Assembly: GCA_035399665.1 (NCBI GenBank)
Contig: DAOPJM010000052.1
Span: 1-9,701, forward strand
Direction: 5' to 3'
Length of the DNA stretch: 9,701 bases
From: DAOPJM01 sp035399665
GTDB lineage: Bacteria; Bacillota; Clostridia; Christensenellales; CAG-138
Made by a program: the position numbers and the translations under genes. Positions 1-7,097 of this stretch are shown one piece after another; the first letter of the stretch is position 1, and each line of letters begins with the position of its first letter. Under the pieces are notes generated by a model, which had not been told where the DNA came from, did not search any database, and saw only the letters and a list, made by a program, of their open reading frames with translations.

Positions 1-32
1 AATAAAAGCCCCGCGAAATACCGCGGAGCTTT
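1..32 (-). terminator. Rho-independent terminator of the MATE gene
   Basis: An inverted repeat, bases 5-15 with 22-32, gives an 11-bp stem with one mismatch and a 6-base loop. Read on the minus strand it ends in CTTTTATT. It begins about 25 bases after the MATE stop codon, the expected place for that gene's terminator. Confidence 0.85.
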
Positions 33-57
33 CATTGTATTCAATAGGCTGTGTCTG

Positions 58-1452
58 TCAGACTTCGGCTATCTTGTCAAGCTTCATGCGCCGTTTTGAC
101 TCAGCTTTCTCGTAGTAGTGAACCCAGTCACCCTTGATCAGGAAGAAGAAGAAAATGATGGAGCTTATAAGCCATGTCAATGGGTACGCCCAAAACACCA
201 CCTGTATACCCTCAACAAGCCGAGTTATCACACTGATATAGCTAACCCTAATGACACACCAGCATATCGTGAACACGCACATGGGGATAACGGAGCGACC
301 CGCGCCGCGCATGACCGCACTGCCGCCGTGCGAGAACGCCAAGAGGAAGTAGAACAGTGAGCAGGTGTGCGCTTGGAGGGTGCCGAAGTCGATTACGGCG
401 GGGGTATCGTTGAAGGCTTTGATGAAGACAGGGCCGAAGAAGTACACTACAAGCCCCATGAGTTCGGCAAGTATCATAGCCGTGACTATGCCGAAGCGTA
501 AGCCGCGCCTTGCTCGGTCGAATTCCTTAGCGCCAAGGTTCTGACCTATGAAGGTTGTAATAGCCATGGTGAAAGCCGAAATTGGCATGAACACAAAGCC
601 CTCGACCTTGGAGTATGCTCCGCAGCCCGCCATGGCGTCCGCACCGAAGCCGTTGATGTTGGCCTGCACAAAAAGGTTGGCAAGCGCGATTATACAGTTC
701 TGTATACCGGAGGGTATGCCCATTTTCAGTATTGAGCCAAACATACTCCTGTGTATGCGAATCTTTTTGAGTATAAGGCGATAGGGCGAGTCGAGCCGCA
801 GCAGTCGCGAAAGCGCGAGTATGCAGCTCAAGGCCTGAGAAATAATGGTCGCATAAGCCGCGCCCGCTATGCCCCACTTGAACACCGCGACGAACAGCAG
901 GTCAAGCACGACGTTGGTCATTGATGAGATTATGAGGTAGTATAGAGGGTGACGGCTGTCGCCCAAGGCTTGGAATATGCCGTTGCAGCAGTTGTACATG
1001 ATGGAGAACAGACTTCCGCAGAAGTATATGCGAAAGTACAGTACCGAGTTGGGCATGACCTCGTCCGGTACGTTAATCCATTGCAAGAGTGTTGGGGTGA
1101 ATATCACGCCAATCGCGGTGAGCGCAACGCCGGCAAGCAGGGCGAAAGCGGCGTCGGTGTGAATGGCGGTCTGAACTGCTTCGGTGTTTTTCGCGCCAAA
1201 GTGATGGGAGATTACGACTCCCGCGCCCATGAACACGCCTACAAACAGACTGACAAGCATGAATATCATGGTGCCGGAGGACGTGACCGCGGCCAAAGCG
1301 TCCTTGCCCACGAAGTTGCCGACAACCAATGCGTCCACAAGGTTGTACATCTGTTGGAAAAGGCTGCCCCAAAGTATGGGCAGCGCGAACCTAACTATCG
1401 CTTTTGGGATGGAACCCTCAGTCATCCTTTGGGTACCGTCATTCTTTTTCAT
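58..1452 (-). CDS. MATE family multidrug/metabolite efflux transporter
   Basis: Integral membrane antiporter of the MATE family, which exports drugs or metabolites using an H+ or Na+ gradient; the substrate cannot be told from sequence. The 464 residues match the usual family length and hydrophobic pattern of about 12 membrane segments in two halves. The first half starts near residue 20, with Asp40 in the NLVDALVVGNFVG segment. The second starts near residue 240 (GIPSGIQN). The halves carry matching loop motifs, QALGDSRHP near 161-169 and RGAGRSVIP near 382-390, as expected from internal duplication. The C-terminal tail from about 440 is basic. The ATG start has a GGAGG site four bases upstream; Met10 is a possible alternative. 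The gene is monocistronic, with its own promoter and terminators on both sides. Family assignment is secure, substrate unknown. Confidence 0.95.
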   Translation of the reverse strand: MKKNDGTQRMTEGSIPKAIVRFALPILWGSLFQQMYNLVDALVVGNFVGKDALAAVTSSGTMIFMLVSLFVGVFMGAGVVISHHFGAKNTEAVQTAIHTDAAFALLAGVALTAIGVIFTPTLLQWINVPDEVMPNSVLYFRIYFCGSLFSIMYNCCNGIFQALGDSRHPLYYLIISSMTNVVLDLLFVAVFKWGIAGAAYATIISQALSCILALSRLLRLDSPYRLILKKIRIHRSMFGSILKMGIPSGIQNCIIALANLFVQANINGFGADAMAGCGAYSKVEGFVFMPISAFTMAITTFIGQNLGAKEFDRARRGLRFGIVTAMILAELMGLVVYFFGPVFIKAFNDTPAVIDFGTLQAHTCSLFYFLLAFSHGGSAVMRGAGRSVIPMCVFTICWCVIRVSYISVITRLVEGIQVVFWAYPLTWLISSIIFFFFLIKGDWVHYYEKAESKRRMKLDKIAEV

Positions 1453-1469
1453 ACGACCTCCGACTTATG

Positions 1470-1482
1470 TTGTCCAAGACAA
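1470..1482. promoter_or_regulatory. Short perfect inverted repeat at the MATE transcription start
   Basis: TTGTC-CAA-GACAA is a 5-bp perfect dyad with a 3-base centre. It lies just downstream of the predicted -10 box and covers the likely transcription start. A repressor operator is possible because efflux genes are often controlled this way, but a dyad this short can also arise by chance. Confidence 0.3.
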
Positions 1483-1485
1483 GCT

Positions 1486-1514
1486 ATCCTACACCAAGCG
1501 ACAAATAAAGTCAA
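1486..1514 (-). promoter_or_regulatory. Housekeeping-type promoter of the MATE gene
   Basis: The -35 box TTGACT (1509-1514) and -10 box TAGGAT (1486-1491) are separated by 17 bases, matching the primary sigma consensus at 5/6 and 4/6. The promoter lies between the upstream terminator and the MATE ribosome binding site, so the transporter is probably transcribed separately from the preceding operon. Confidence 0.65.
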
Positions 1515-1585
1515 GCACAGTAATCAGCCTCGGCGGTTGGTGGGATGCAGGCTTCAGCAAAAGCCATTGGGCAACGTCATTGTGT

Positions 1586-1618
1586 AAAAAAACGCCCCCC
1601 GCATACTAACGCGGGGGG
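1586..1618 (-). terminator. Strong Rho-independent terminator after the tandem-GNAT gene
   Basis: CCCCCCGC pairs perfectly with GCGGGGGG (1595-1602 with 1611-1618) around an 8-base loop. On the minus strand the stem is followed by CG and then seven T. It lies 19 bases beyond the stop codon of the 1637-2452 gene and closes the long tmk-to-GNAT transcription unit. Confidence 0.92.
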
Positions 1619-1636
1619 TCCGTCTCTATTCGGCGA

Positions 1637-2452
1637 CTAAAGCCTCATCTGCATATACTCATGTCTGCGTATGCGCACAAAGCCGTACCTCTCGTACAGC
1701 CTTACGGCGGGATTACCCACTACGCACCAAAGCTCGGCACGGCTGTATCCACGCTTGTAAAGCTCTCCCAATGCAAAGAGCAAAAGCTCGGCGCCATAGC
1801 CCCTGCCCCACGAATCGGGATTGACCGCTAAGCTCGCGATAACCCCCTTTGAGAGCTTGACAGCGCCCGCAATCTTGCCTTTATCCGATAAAACAAAGCA
1901 ATCAGCGGCCTCAAGCAGGTACCGTCCGCGCTCCTCTTCCCTGTCCGTGAGTTCGTACGTCGGCAGGCCGACGGTTTGGCGCATACTCATAAACGCAGCG
2001 TGATTGAGGTATGAAACCGCGTCATAATATTCGTCACGATAAGGAATGATGCTATGGTTCTCGTCCCTTTCGCAGGTTGGAGCCGTCATAAAGTCAGACA
2101 TGAAGAAAGGCTCAAAGCCCATGGAGCGTGCAAAGCGGCGTGGGCTGTCCTCCTGCTCGAAGTCGCACAGCGCAAACCTTATGCCGCGCTGACGCATTTC
2201 ATTGAGCGCGGAGTTGACAAGCAGACTGCCCACGCCCCTGCCGCGCATATTGCGGCTTACATATACGCTTACAAGGGATTCATCAATATCGTTTGTAAAG
2301 GCGCACACTCCGCCGTCCGACAGCAAAACGCCGTCCGGGTTGTCCGCCACGGCTGAAAGCATCTCGTCAAGCTGATAGGGCGCCGCGCTGCCCATCACCT
2401 CGCGTGTCCTTGCGCCCAATTCGTCTATTCTCAAAAACTCATTCTCAGTCAT
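1637..2452 (-). CDS. Tandem-domain GNAT N-acetyltransferase
   Basis: Predicted cytoplasmic acetyl-CoA-dependent N-acyltransferase; the acceptor substrate is unknown. The 271 residues hold two GNAT domains. The N-terminal one carries acetyl-CoA motif A as RGRGVG (70-75) after the strand VSVYVS and ends near RSMGFEPF. The C-terminal one has the stronger signature: strand IASLAVNP, pyrophosphate loop WGRGYG (215-220), then NPAVRLYERYGF (247-258), the classic motif B. Two-domain GNATs are well known; often one half is structural, though both loops look intact here. The ATG lies 12 bases after the preceding stop with AGGGTG upstream, so it is translated from the same message as the membrane repeat protein. 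The strong terminator follows it. Confidence 0.88.
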   Translation of the reverse strand: MTENEFLRIDELGARTREVMGSAAPYQLDEMLSAVADNPDGVLLSDGGVCAFTNDIDESLVSVYVSRNMRGRGVGSLLVNSALNEMRQRGIRFALCDFEQEDSPRRFARSMGFEPFFMSDFMTAPTCERDENHSIIPYRDEYYDAVSYLNHAAFMSMRQTVGLPTYELTDREEERGRYLLEAADCFVLSDKGKIAGAVKLSKGVIASLAVNPDSWGRGYGAELLLFALGELYKRGYSRAELWCVVGNPAVRLYERYGFVRIRRHEYMQMRL

Positions 2453-2464
2453 TTAGCACCCTAA

Positions 2465-3715
2465 TTATGAAGCCCTGCCGATGAAGTCGGTCTTGTTAAC
2501 CGACCATGCGATTCCGCTTTGTACAATAGAGTTTATGCGCTCCGGCTCAAACACGGCGCCGCAGGGTGTATGAGTCTCTCTCGCGGCATTTATGTAGGCA
2601 ATAAGCACCATTTGCGCGTAGTCGGCGGGGTTCGTAAGGTCGGTGCAGCTTCCCATATACTCCATGTCGGAGCCGGAGAAATATGCGTAAATTACACTGC
2701 CGTCCTCTGCCGAAAGCTGAAGTATCAGTATTGGATAGTCGCTCTGCTCAAAGCTTATGTAAAACTCCGCCTGCAGCACGCTTGTAAAACGCGCACCGCC
2801 CGCTTGGTTGTACTCGTTCAGACACGAAAGAATGAAGCTCTCGTACATCAGCATGGTATACAGCTCGTCATGGCTCGGCAGGATCGAATACTCCTCAAGC
2901 TTAGTCGCGGCAAGGAGATAATCCCCGTTCTGCATATATGCATAAACTTCCGCTTCCATGCCCGACAAAGCCCTTCCCTTCAGCTCATCGGTCAACGCCT
3001 CATCGCTAATAAGTTCAATGACAGAAAGCGCGTCTATATACCTGCCCTCGTTCAACAATGCGTTGGCCTGCTCTGTCAGCTCGTTCCTTTGGGTGTCCTC
3101 CGCCAGCGTCTGCGCCTGCGGCAAGCTTGGGCAGGCCGCGACAAGCTCACGCGCCGCGTCATATTCACCGCTTGCGTTAAGCGCCTTGACTTGACTGACT
3201 ACGCCCGCGTAGGCCTCGGTCAGCAGCTCCGACGACATGGCTTCATCATCGACAAGCAGCAGCGTTTTACAGGCGGCAACGTAATCCGAATCAAGCATAT
3301 AGGCTTGCGCCAGCTCGCAGTACGCTGCGTTGACCTCTGCGATAAGGGCGGTTCTGCGCTCACCCTCGGGCATTTCAAGGGCTGAAGCTTTCGCGCCCTC
3401 AAGCTCGCCCGCCGCAATCTTGCTCTTGGTCGCGCTCTCGATGGCGGCAAGCGCCTTCTCATACATCCGTCCCGTGAGTAAAGGCTCATCGGCGGCGTCA
3501 AGCATTCGCCACGCTTGGGAGTATTCGCCCTGCTCAATCAGCTTCTCGGCCTCGCGTATCGCCGTGAGCGCGGGACGCATCAGCACAAAGGCTATGACAG
3601 CGACAACCGCAACAAGAATCCCCGATACCATCAGTACCGTGGACCTGTTCTGCTTACGCATTTTTGCTGTTTGTCGCTTGGTCTGTGTTCCTTTAGGCGC
3701 TTTCTGTTCACTCAT
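2465..3715 (-). CDS. Membrane-anchored helical-repeat (TPR-like) protein of unknown function
   Basis: I do not recognise this 416-residue protein as a named family. It has a Lys/Arg-rich N-terminus (1-24), then one hydrophobic segment (about 26-46) with no obvious signal-peptidase site, so it is probably a type II membrane protein with its bulk outside the cell. Residues about 50-275 are helical with recurring TPR-like units: AEKLIEQGEYSQAWRML (56-72), LDSDYVAACKTLLLV (141-155), LNASGEYDAARELVAA (179-194), LLNEGRYIDALSVIEL (220-235) and YMQNGDYLLAATKLEEY (260-276). The C-terminal 110 residues have beta-like stretches (QAEFYISFEQSDYPILILQL, VIYAYFSG) suggesting a small separate domain. The ATG is preceded by AAGGA nine bases upstream. 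It sits 58 bases after pepF and 12 before the GNAT gene. A scaffold or ligand-binding role is possible but unproven. Confidence 0.8.
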   Translation of the reverse strand: MSEQKAPKGTQTKRQTAKMRKQNRSTVLMVSGILVAVVAVIAFVLMRPALTAIREAEKLIEQGEYSQAWRMLDAADEPLLTGRMYEKALAAIESATKSKIAAGELEGAKASALEMPEGERRTALIAEVNAAYCELAQAYMLDSDYVAACKTLLLVDDEAMSSELLTEAYAGVVSQVKALNASGEYDAARELVAACPSLPQAQTLAEDTQRNELTEQANALLNEGRYIDALSVIELISDEALTDELKGRALSGMEAEVYAYMQNGDYLLAATKLEEYSILPSHDELYTMLMYESFILSCLNEYNQAGGARFTSVLQAEFYISFEQSDYPILILQLSAEDGSVIYAYFSGSDMEYMGSCTDLTNPADYAQMVLIAYINAARETHTPCGAVFEPERINSIVQSGIAWSVNKTDFIGRAS

Positions 3716-3732
3716 AATTACGTTTCCTTATC

Positions 3733-3759
3733 AAAAGGGGGTGGGCATGACCCCACCCC
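3733..3759 (-). terminator. GC-rich hairpin between pepF and the membrane repeat gene (terminator or attenuator)
   Basis: GGGGTGGG (3738-3745) pairs perfectly with CCCACCCC (3752-3759) around a 6-base loop. On the minus strand it is followed by CTTTTGAT, a short T-run. It lies about 15 bases after the pepF stop. Fewer than 20 bases separate it from the next gene's ribosome binding site, which leaves no room for a complete promoter between them. It may be a partial terminator that lowers expression of the two downstream genes, or a processing or stability hairpin. Confidence 0.65.
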
Positions 3760-3773
3760 GCAGTTTATGTCGT

Positions 3774-5558
3774 TTAGTTATCAAGCAGCGCGGAAAGCTC
3801 CTTTATGGTCTCCTCGAAACGCTGCATCGCGCTTGCCACGGCGGTAGGCTGTGTGAGATCCACGCCCGCGACCTTCAGCTCGTCTATGGGGTAATCACTG
3901 CCGCCCAAGGTCAGGAACTTCAGGTATCCGTCAACCCTGCCCTCGTCGATTATGCGGCTTGATATCGCAACCGCGCTCGCAAGCCCCGTGGCGTACTGGT
4001 ATACATAGTATGCCGTGTAGAAATGCGGGATATACGACCACTCATAGGACATAAGCTCGGGTATCTCCGCTCCGTCATAATAGGCGCACTCAAGCTCAAA
4101 GTAGAGCTTGTTCAAGGCCTCGGCGGTAAGCGGCTCGTCCTTTTCGTACAGCTCATGAGCCTTGAATTCGAACTCGGCAAAGAGAGTCTGACGAACCATG
4201 GTGGTGCGCACGCTCTCTAAGAAGTGGTTGAGAATATAAGCACGCTTGTCCTTCTGTGTCTCGGTCTTGAGCAGGTATCGAAGGAGCAGCATCTCGTTGG
4301 TGATGGATGCGACCTCCGCCGCCATTATCGCATAGTCGTGATTGATGTACTCTTGGGTCGTATCGGACAAATAGGAGTGCATCGCGTGGCCCAGCTCATG
4401 CGCCATTGTGAAGGCGTCGTCCAGGGTGTCGGTGTAGTTGAGCAGCACATAGGGGTGTACGCCGTACACGCCGCAGGAGAACGCGCCGCTGCGCTTGCCC
4501 TTATTCTCGTATACGTCCATCCAATGCTCGGCGTAAGCGCGATCAAGCAGCTTTTGATAGTCCTCACCCAAGGGCTTCAGCGCTTCCTTGACCAAGACCT
4601 TCGCTTCCTCGAAGGTAACCGGGTATTCAACATCCTTAACCATGGGCGTATAGAGGTCGTACATGTCTATCTTGTCCAGCCCTAAAGCCTTCTTGCGCAA
4701 TTCGATGTAGTCGCGCACGGCGGGCTGATTCTCCCTTACGGCGGCTATAAGGCTGTCGTAAACGGAGGCGGGAACGTTATGCGAATAGAGCGCGGCGGCT
4801 CTGGAGTTCTCAAAGCCGCGTACCCTTGACATGAACACGTCCTGCTTTATGCTGCCCGAATATGTCGCGGCAAAAGTGTTGTTGAACTTCTTATAGCTGC
4901 CGAACATGGCGGTAAACGCCGCCTCGCGCACGGCGCGGTCGCGGCTCTCGCGGAATACGCCGAAGTTGCCCTGTGTCAAACGCTGCTCCTTGCCGTCCTC
5001 GTCCTTGATGAGCGGCAGCTCAAGGTCAACGTTGGTGAGCATCTCATAAGCGTCCTGCGGGGTCTGTGCAAGGTCGCCCATCTGTGCCAAGAGGCGCTCG
5101 GTGCTCTCGTCCTTGGTGTGAGCGCGCATACGGCATATGTGGCTGACATAGAAACGTATCACGTCCATGTCAGAGGAAGCCATATAAGTGTTCAGCTTCT
5201 CCTCAGGAATGGCCAGTATCTCAGGCTCGATGAAGGCGCAGGCCATGGAAAACTTGACATAAATATTCATAGCCTTTCCGTCCATCGCCTGATACTTAGG
5301 CTCTCCCCCATCTGCTGACTTGTGCAGCATCGCGTAGATGTAGGCGCGTTCCAAACGCTCGGCTATGGCCTGAACCGCAAGTATTCCGCTTTTTAGTGCT
5401 TTTGCGGAGCTGCCGAGGGTACCCTTGATCTTGTCAATACCGTCCGTCTCGGCATTGAGCGCGGCTATCTCGGCCTCCCAAGCCTCATCGGACGCAAACA
5501 TCGCGGTAAAGTCCCAGGTGAAACGGGGATCCATGTCTTTTCTTGCTTTAAGTTCCAT
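3774..5558 (-). CDS. pepF: Oligoendopeptidase F, M3 family zinc metallopeptidase
   Basis: Cytoplasmic zinc endopeptidase that cuts short oligopeptides, as in peptide turnover after import or protein breakdown. The 594 residues match the usual PepF length of about 600. The N-terminal helical region opens with RKDMDPRFTWDFTAMF, typical of PepF. The M3 zinc site is HELGH at 387-391, with Glu415 in AAEVAS as the expected third ligand. The C-terminal IPHFYTAYYVYQYATG (510-525) holds the conserved His/Tyr residues that line the substrate site in this family. No signal peptide is seen. The ATG has AAAGGA eight bases upstream. It follows the dTMP kinase-like gene by 69 bases with no terminator between, so the two are probably cotranscribed. 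All key residues are present and the enzyme looks functional. Confidence 0.96.
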   Translation of the reverse strand: MELKARKDMDPRFTWDFTAMFASDEAWEAEIAALNAETDGIDKIKGTLGSSAKALKSGILAVQAIAERLERAYIYAMLHKSADGGEPKYQAMDGKAMNIYVKFSMACAFIEPEILAIPEEKLNTYMASSDMDVIRFYVSHICRMRAHTKDESTERLLAQMGDLAQTPQDAYEMLTNVDLELPLIKDEDGKEQRLTQGNFGVFRESRDRAVREAAFTAMFGSYKKFNNTFAATYSGSIKQDVFMSRVRGFENSRAAALYSHNVPASVYDSLIAAVRENQPAVRDYIELRKKALGLDKIDMYDLYTPMVKDVEYPVTFEEAKVLVKEALKPLGEDYQKLLDRAYAEHWMDVYENKGKRSGAFSCGVYGVHPYVLLNYTDTLDDAFTMAHELGHAMHSYLSDTTQEYINHDYAIMAAEVASITNEMLLLRYLLKTETQKDKRAYILNHFLESVRTTMVRQTLFAEFEFKAHELYEKDEPLTAEALNKLYFELECAYYDGAEIPELMSYEWSYIPHFYTAYYVYQYATGLASAVAISSRIIDEGRVDGYLKFLTLGGSDYPIDELKVAGVDLTQPTAVASAMQRFEETIKELSALLDN

Positions 5559-5627
5559 ATCTCTTGTCCTTTCAAAAAATGGGTGTTCCGTTATTATGCC
5601 GTCCGCGTGGGCGGCGAGGTTTCATCC

Positions 5628-6290
5628 TTACAGCAGTGGCTTGATGGCATTGAAAATGAGTTCGGCTATCTCGTCTATGGGCTTCTGCCTTCCGTCCCTC
5701 ATACACGGTACTATCGCTATGCTGTCCATGCGCTCCGAGTAGGCAAGGTACTTGCGCCTTGCCCTAAGCTGTATAGCATCCTTCGCCTCGTACACGTCAC
5801 GGGCGTTGCCCACATAGTCCCTAAAGCCCTTCTTGTCAACGTTGTGCGCCGCGTCGTCTGGATCGACGTCCAAGACAAGGTTGAGGTCGGCAAGGGGCAA
5901 TCCGAAATGCCCGTGCTCAAGCTCGAACACAAAGTCTAAGAGGTCGGAATCCAAAGGGTCGCAGTCGCGTATGCACTGATACACAGCGTTTGAAAGCATG
6001 TAACGGTTGATAAGCAGGAAATCCTTGTCCGTGTAATCAAGCCCCTTAAAGGCCTCCCAACGGTCAAGCGCAAACCACAGGGCCATGCTCTTGCCGTCAA
6101 CCGAGTCCGCGGCGACGCCGCCCTCGGCTGACAGATACTTGCCCACAAAGGAGCCAAAATAGTTTTGGTAACAGGGAAAGGAAATCGTCATAACGGACTT
6201 GCCGAGCGACAAAAGGCGCCTGTTTAGAAGCTCCAGCTGTACGCTCTTACCTGTGCCGTCAATGCCTTCAAAGGCGATAATCTTGGTCAT
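5628..6290 (-). CDS. tmk: Thymidylate kinase-like protein (dTMP kinase family)
   Basis: P-loop nucleoside monophosphate kinase of the dTMP kinase family, expected to phosphorylate dTMP to dTDP with ATP in the cytosol. In the 220 residues the P-loop is GIDGTGKS (9-16). FPCYQNYFGSFVGKYL (38-53) corresponds to the FPxY substrate loop, and ALDRWEA (74-80) is also family-like. The LID-type region is around 152-172 (KKGFRDYVGNARDVYEAKD). The usual DR(Y/H) motif reads NRY at 95-97, so the Asp is replaced by Asn while Arg and Tyr are kept. The ATG has a GAGG site five bases upstream and a promoter about 35 bases upstream; it is the first gene of a likely operon with pepF. It may be a second, divergent kinase or act on another deoxynucleotide. 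Family secure, exact substrate less so. Confidence 0.85.
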   Translation of the reverse strand: MTKIIAFEGIDGTGKSVQLELLNRRLLSLGKSVMTISFPCYQNYFGSFVGKYLSAEGGVAADSVDGKSMALWFALDRWEAFKGLDYTDKDFLLINRYMLSNAVYQCIRDCDPLDSDLLDFVFELEHGHFGLPLADLNLVLDVDPDDAAHNVDKKGFRDYVGNARDVYEAKDAIQLRARRKYLAYSERMDSIAIVPCMRDGRQKPIDEIAELIFNAIKPLL

Positions 6291-6308
6291 GCCATCCTCT
6301 TTCGATAA

Positions 6309-6324
6309 TCATAACATCATAACA
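6309..6324. repeat. Two tandem 8-bp repeats at the tmk transcription start
   Basis: TGTTATGA occurs twice head to tail on the minus strand. The repeats abut the predicted -10 box (sharing one base) and cover the expected transcription start of the tmk operon. They could be a protein-binding site or simple slippage sequence. Confidence 0.35.
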
Positions 6325-6352
6325 TATTACCACAGCCTGCCCCCGTGTTCAA
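6324..6352 (-). promoter_or_regulatory. Promoter of the tmk-pepF operon, extended -10 type
   Basis: The -35 box TTGAAC (6347-6352) and the -10 box TAATAT (6324-6329) are spaced by 17 bases. A TG dinucleotide one base before the -10 makes it an extended -10 promoter, which offsets the moderate 4/6 matches. It sits downstream of the vanX terminator and about 35 bases before the tmk ATG. A near-palindrome, GTGACAT-AA-ATGTGAC with one mismatched pair, lies just upstream at 6374-6389. Confidence 0.55.
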
Positions 6353-6420
6353 GACCCTATTTTGCAATACGGCGTGACATAAATGTGACTGTGCGGCAGG
6401 TATAAAGCATTGCGGCATAC

Positions 6421-6459
6421 AAAATAAGCCCACGGCGGGAAATGCACCGTGCCGTGGGC
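6421..6459 (-). terminator. Rho-independent terminator of the GNAT-vanX unit
   Basis: GCCCACGGC (6428-6436) pairs perfectly with GCCGTGGGC (6451-6459), nine pairs around a 14-base loop. On the minus strand it is followed by TTATTTT. It begins 17 bases after the dipeptidase stop codon. Confidence 0.88.
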
Positions 6460-6475
6460 GAAGGTTTAGAAAAGC

Positions 6476-7084
6476 TTATCTTATAGGAAAGTCGAAATAG
6501 GTATCGGGGTAGGGTTCGTTCTTTAGGTTGTAATGCCACCACTCGCCGACGTAAGGGAAGAAGCCGCAGGAGCGCATAAGCGAACAGAGCAGCTCCCTGT
6601 TCTTAGCTGCTTCTTTTGGCACTCCCTGCGCTCCGTGATGTGAGCTGTCGTCCATGAGGTCAAAATGCCCGAACATATCAAGCTCCTCACCGTCGTCAAG
6701 CCTATACAGCGTCAAATCCACCGCGCCGCCCCTGCTGTGACGCGACCGCTCGGAAACGTAGTCCACGGGTATGAGCTGCGTCTTGTCCAGCTTAGGATAG
6801 TACTTCAGCTTCGTGCGCCCGTCCTCAGGTCTTTGGACCCACTCAAAGAAGCAGCGTATGGCGCGTTTGGGTCGATACGCGTCCCACAGCAACAACCCCA
6901 ATCCCTGCTCCTCCGCAAGCCTCGCCGCCTTTATGAGCGCGTCGGAAAGCTCGCGGCTGCCGACAACTCGGTTGACTTCGTAGCCGTCCACCCTTGCGCC
7001 CGTGAAATTATCGTCGCCATAATACTTAGCGTCCCAACGAACGTTCGGCACAACTTCATCCAGATAGACAAAACCATCCTGCAT
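6476..7084 (-). CDS. vanX: VanX-type D-Ala-D-Ala dipeptidase
   Basis: Zinc dipeptidase (M15D/VanX family) that hydrolyses D-alanyl-D-alanine. In glycopeptide resistance it removes the normal dipeptide so that D-Ala-D-lactate replaces it; stand-alone homologues can recycle wall-derived D-Ala-D-Ala. From the chosen start it is 202 residues, the length of VanX itself. All key residues as I recall them from VanX sit at the same numbers: Arg71 in WDAYRPKR, His116 and Asp123 in SRHSRGGAVDLTLYR, Glu181 and His184 in EWWHY. The opening (GFVYLDEVVPNVRWDAKY) and the end (EPYPDTYFDFPIR) are also VanX-like. No signal peptide is present, so it acts in the cytoplasm. An in-frame ATG at 7090 exists but lies one base after GAAAGG; the ATG at 7084 is seven bases away. 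No vanH, vanA/B or vanRS is in the window. It follows a GNAT gene almost without gap. Confidence 0.95.
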   Translation of the reverse strand: MQDGFVYLDEVVPNVRWDAKYYGDDNFTGARVDGYEVNRVVGSRELSDALIKAARLAEEQGLGLLLWDAYRPKRAIRCFFEWVQRPEDGRTKLKYYPKLDKTQLIPVDYVSERSRHSRGGAVDLTLYRLDDGEELDMFGHFDLMDDSSHHGAQGVPKEAAKNRELLCSLMRSCGFFPYVGEWWHYNLKNEPYPDTYFDFPIR

Positions 7085-7091
7085 ATACATG

Positions 7092-7097
7092 CCTTTC
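7092..7097 (-). promoter_or_regulatory. Ribosome binding site that decides the vanX start
   Basis: GAAAGG lies directly after the upstream GNAT stop codon. It is one base from the ATG at 7088-7090 but seven bases from the ATG at 7082-7084. The spacing and the VanX family length both favour the second ATG. Confidence 0.6.

Noticed and set aside
949..1587. A 212-codon open frame on the plus strand
   Set aside because: It is mostly antisense to the MATE gene and runs through its promoter into the neighbouring terminator. The His/Gly/Val-rich product has no family resemblance.
2519..3385. A 288-codon open frame on the plus strand
   Set aside because: It is fully antisense to the membrane repeat gene, its product is a low-complexity mix rich in Arg, Leu and Cys without a recognisable domain, and no ribosome binding site or promoter supports it. 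It is a by-product of the codon pattern on the other strand.
5559..5627. Possible ECF-type promoter (TGAAAC -35) or housekeeping promoter (CATAAT -10) before pepF
   Set aside because: After TGAAAC (5619-5624) the expected CGTA or CGTC is absent at 16-17 bases, and CATAAT has no -35 box at the right distance. pepF is more simply read from the tmk promoter.
6476..7090. VanX start at the ATG at 7090
   Set aside because: That ATG is only one base from GAAAGG. The ATG at 7084 has normal spacing and yields exactly the VanX length and numbering.
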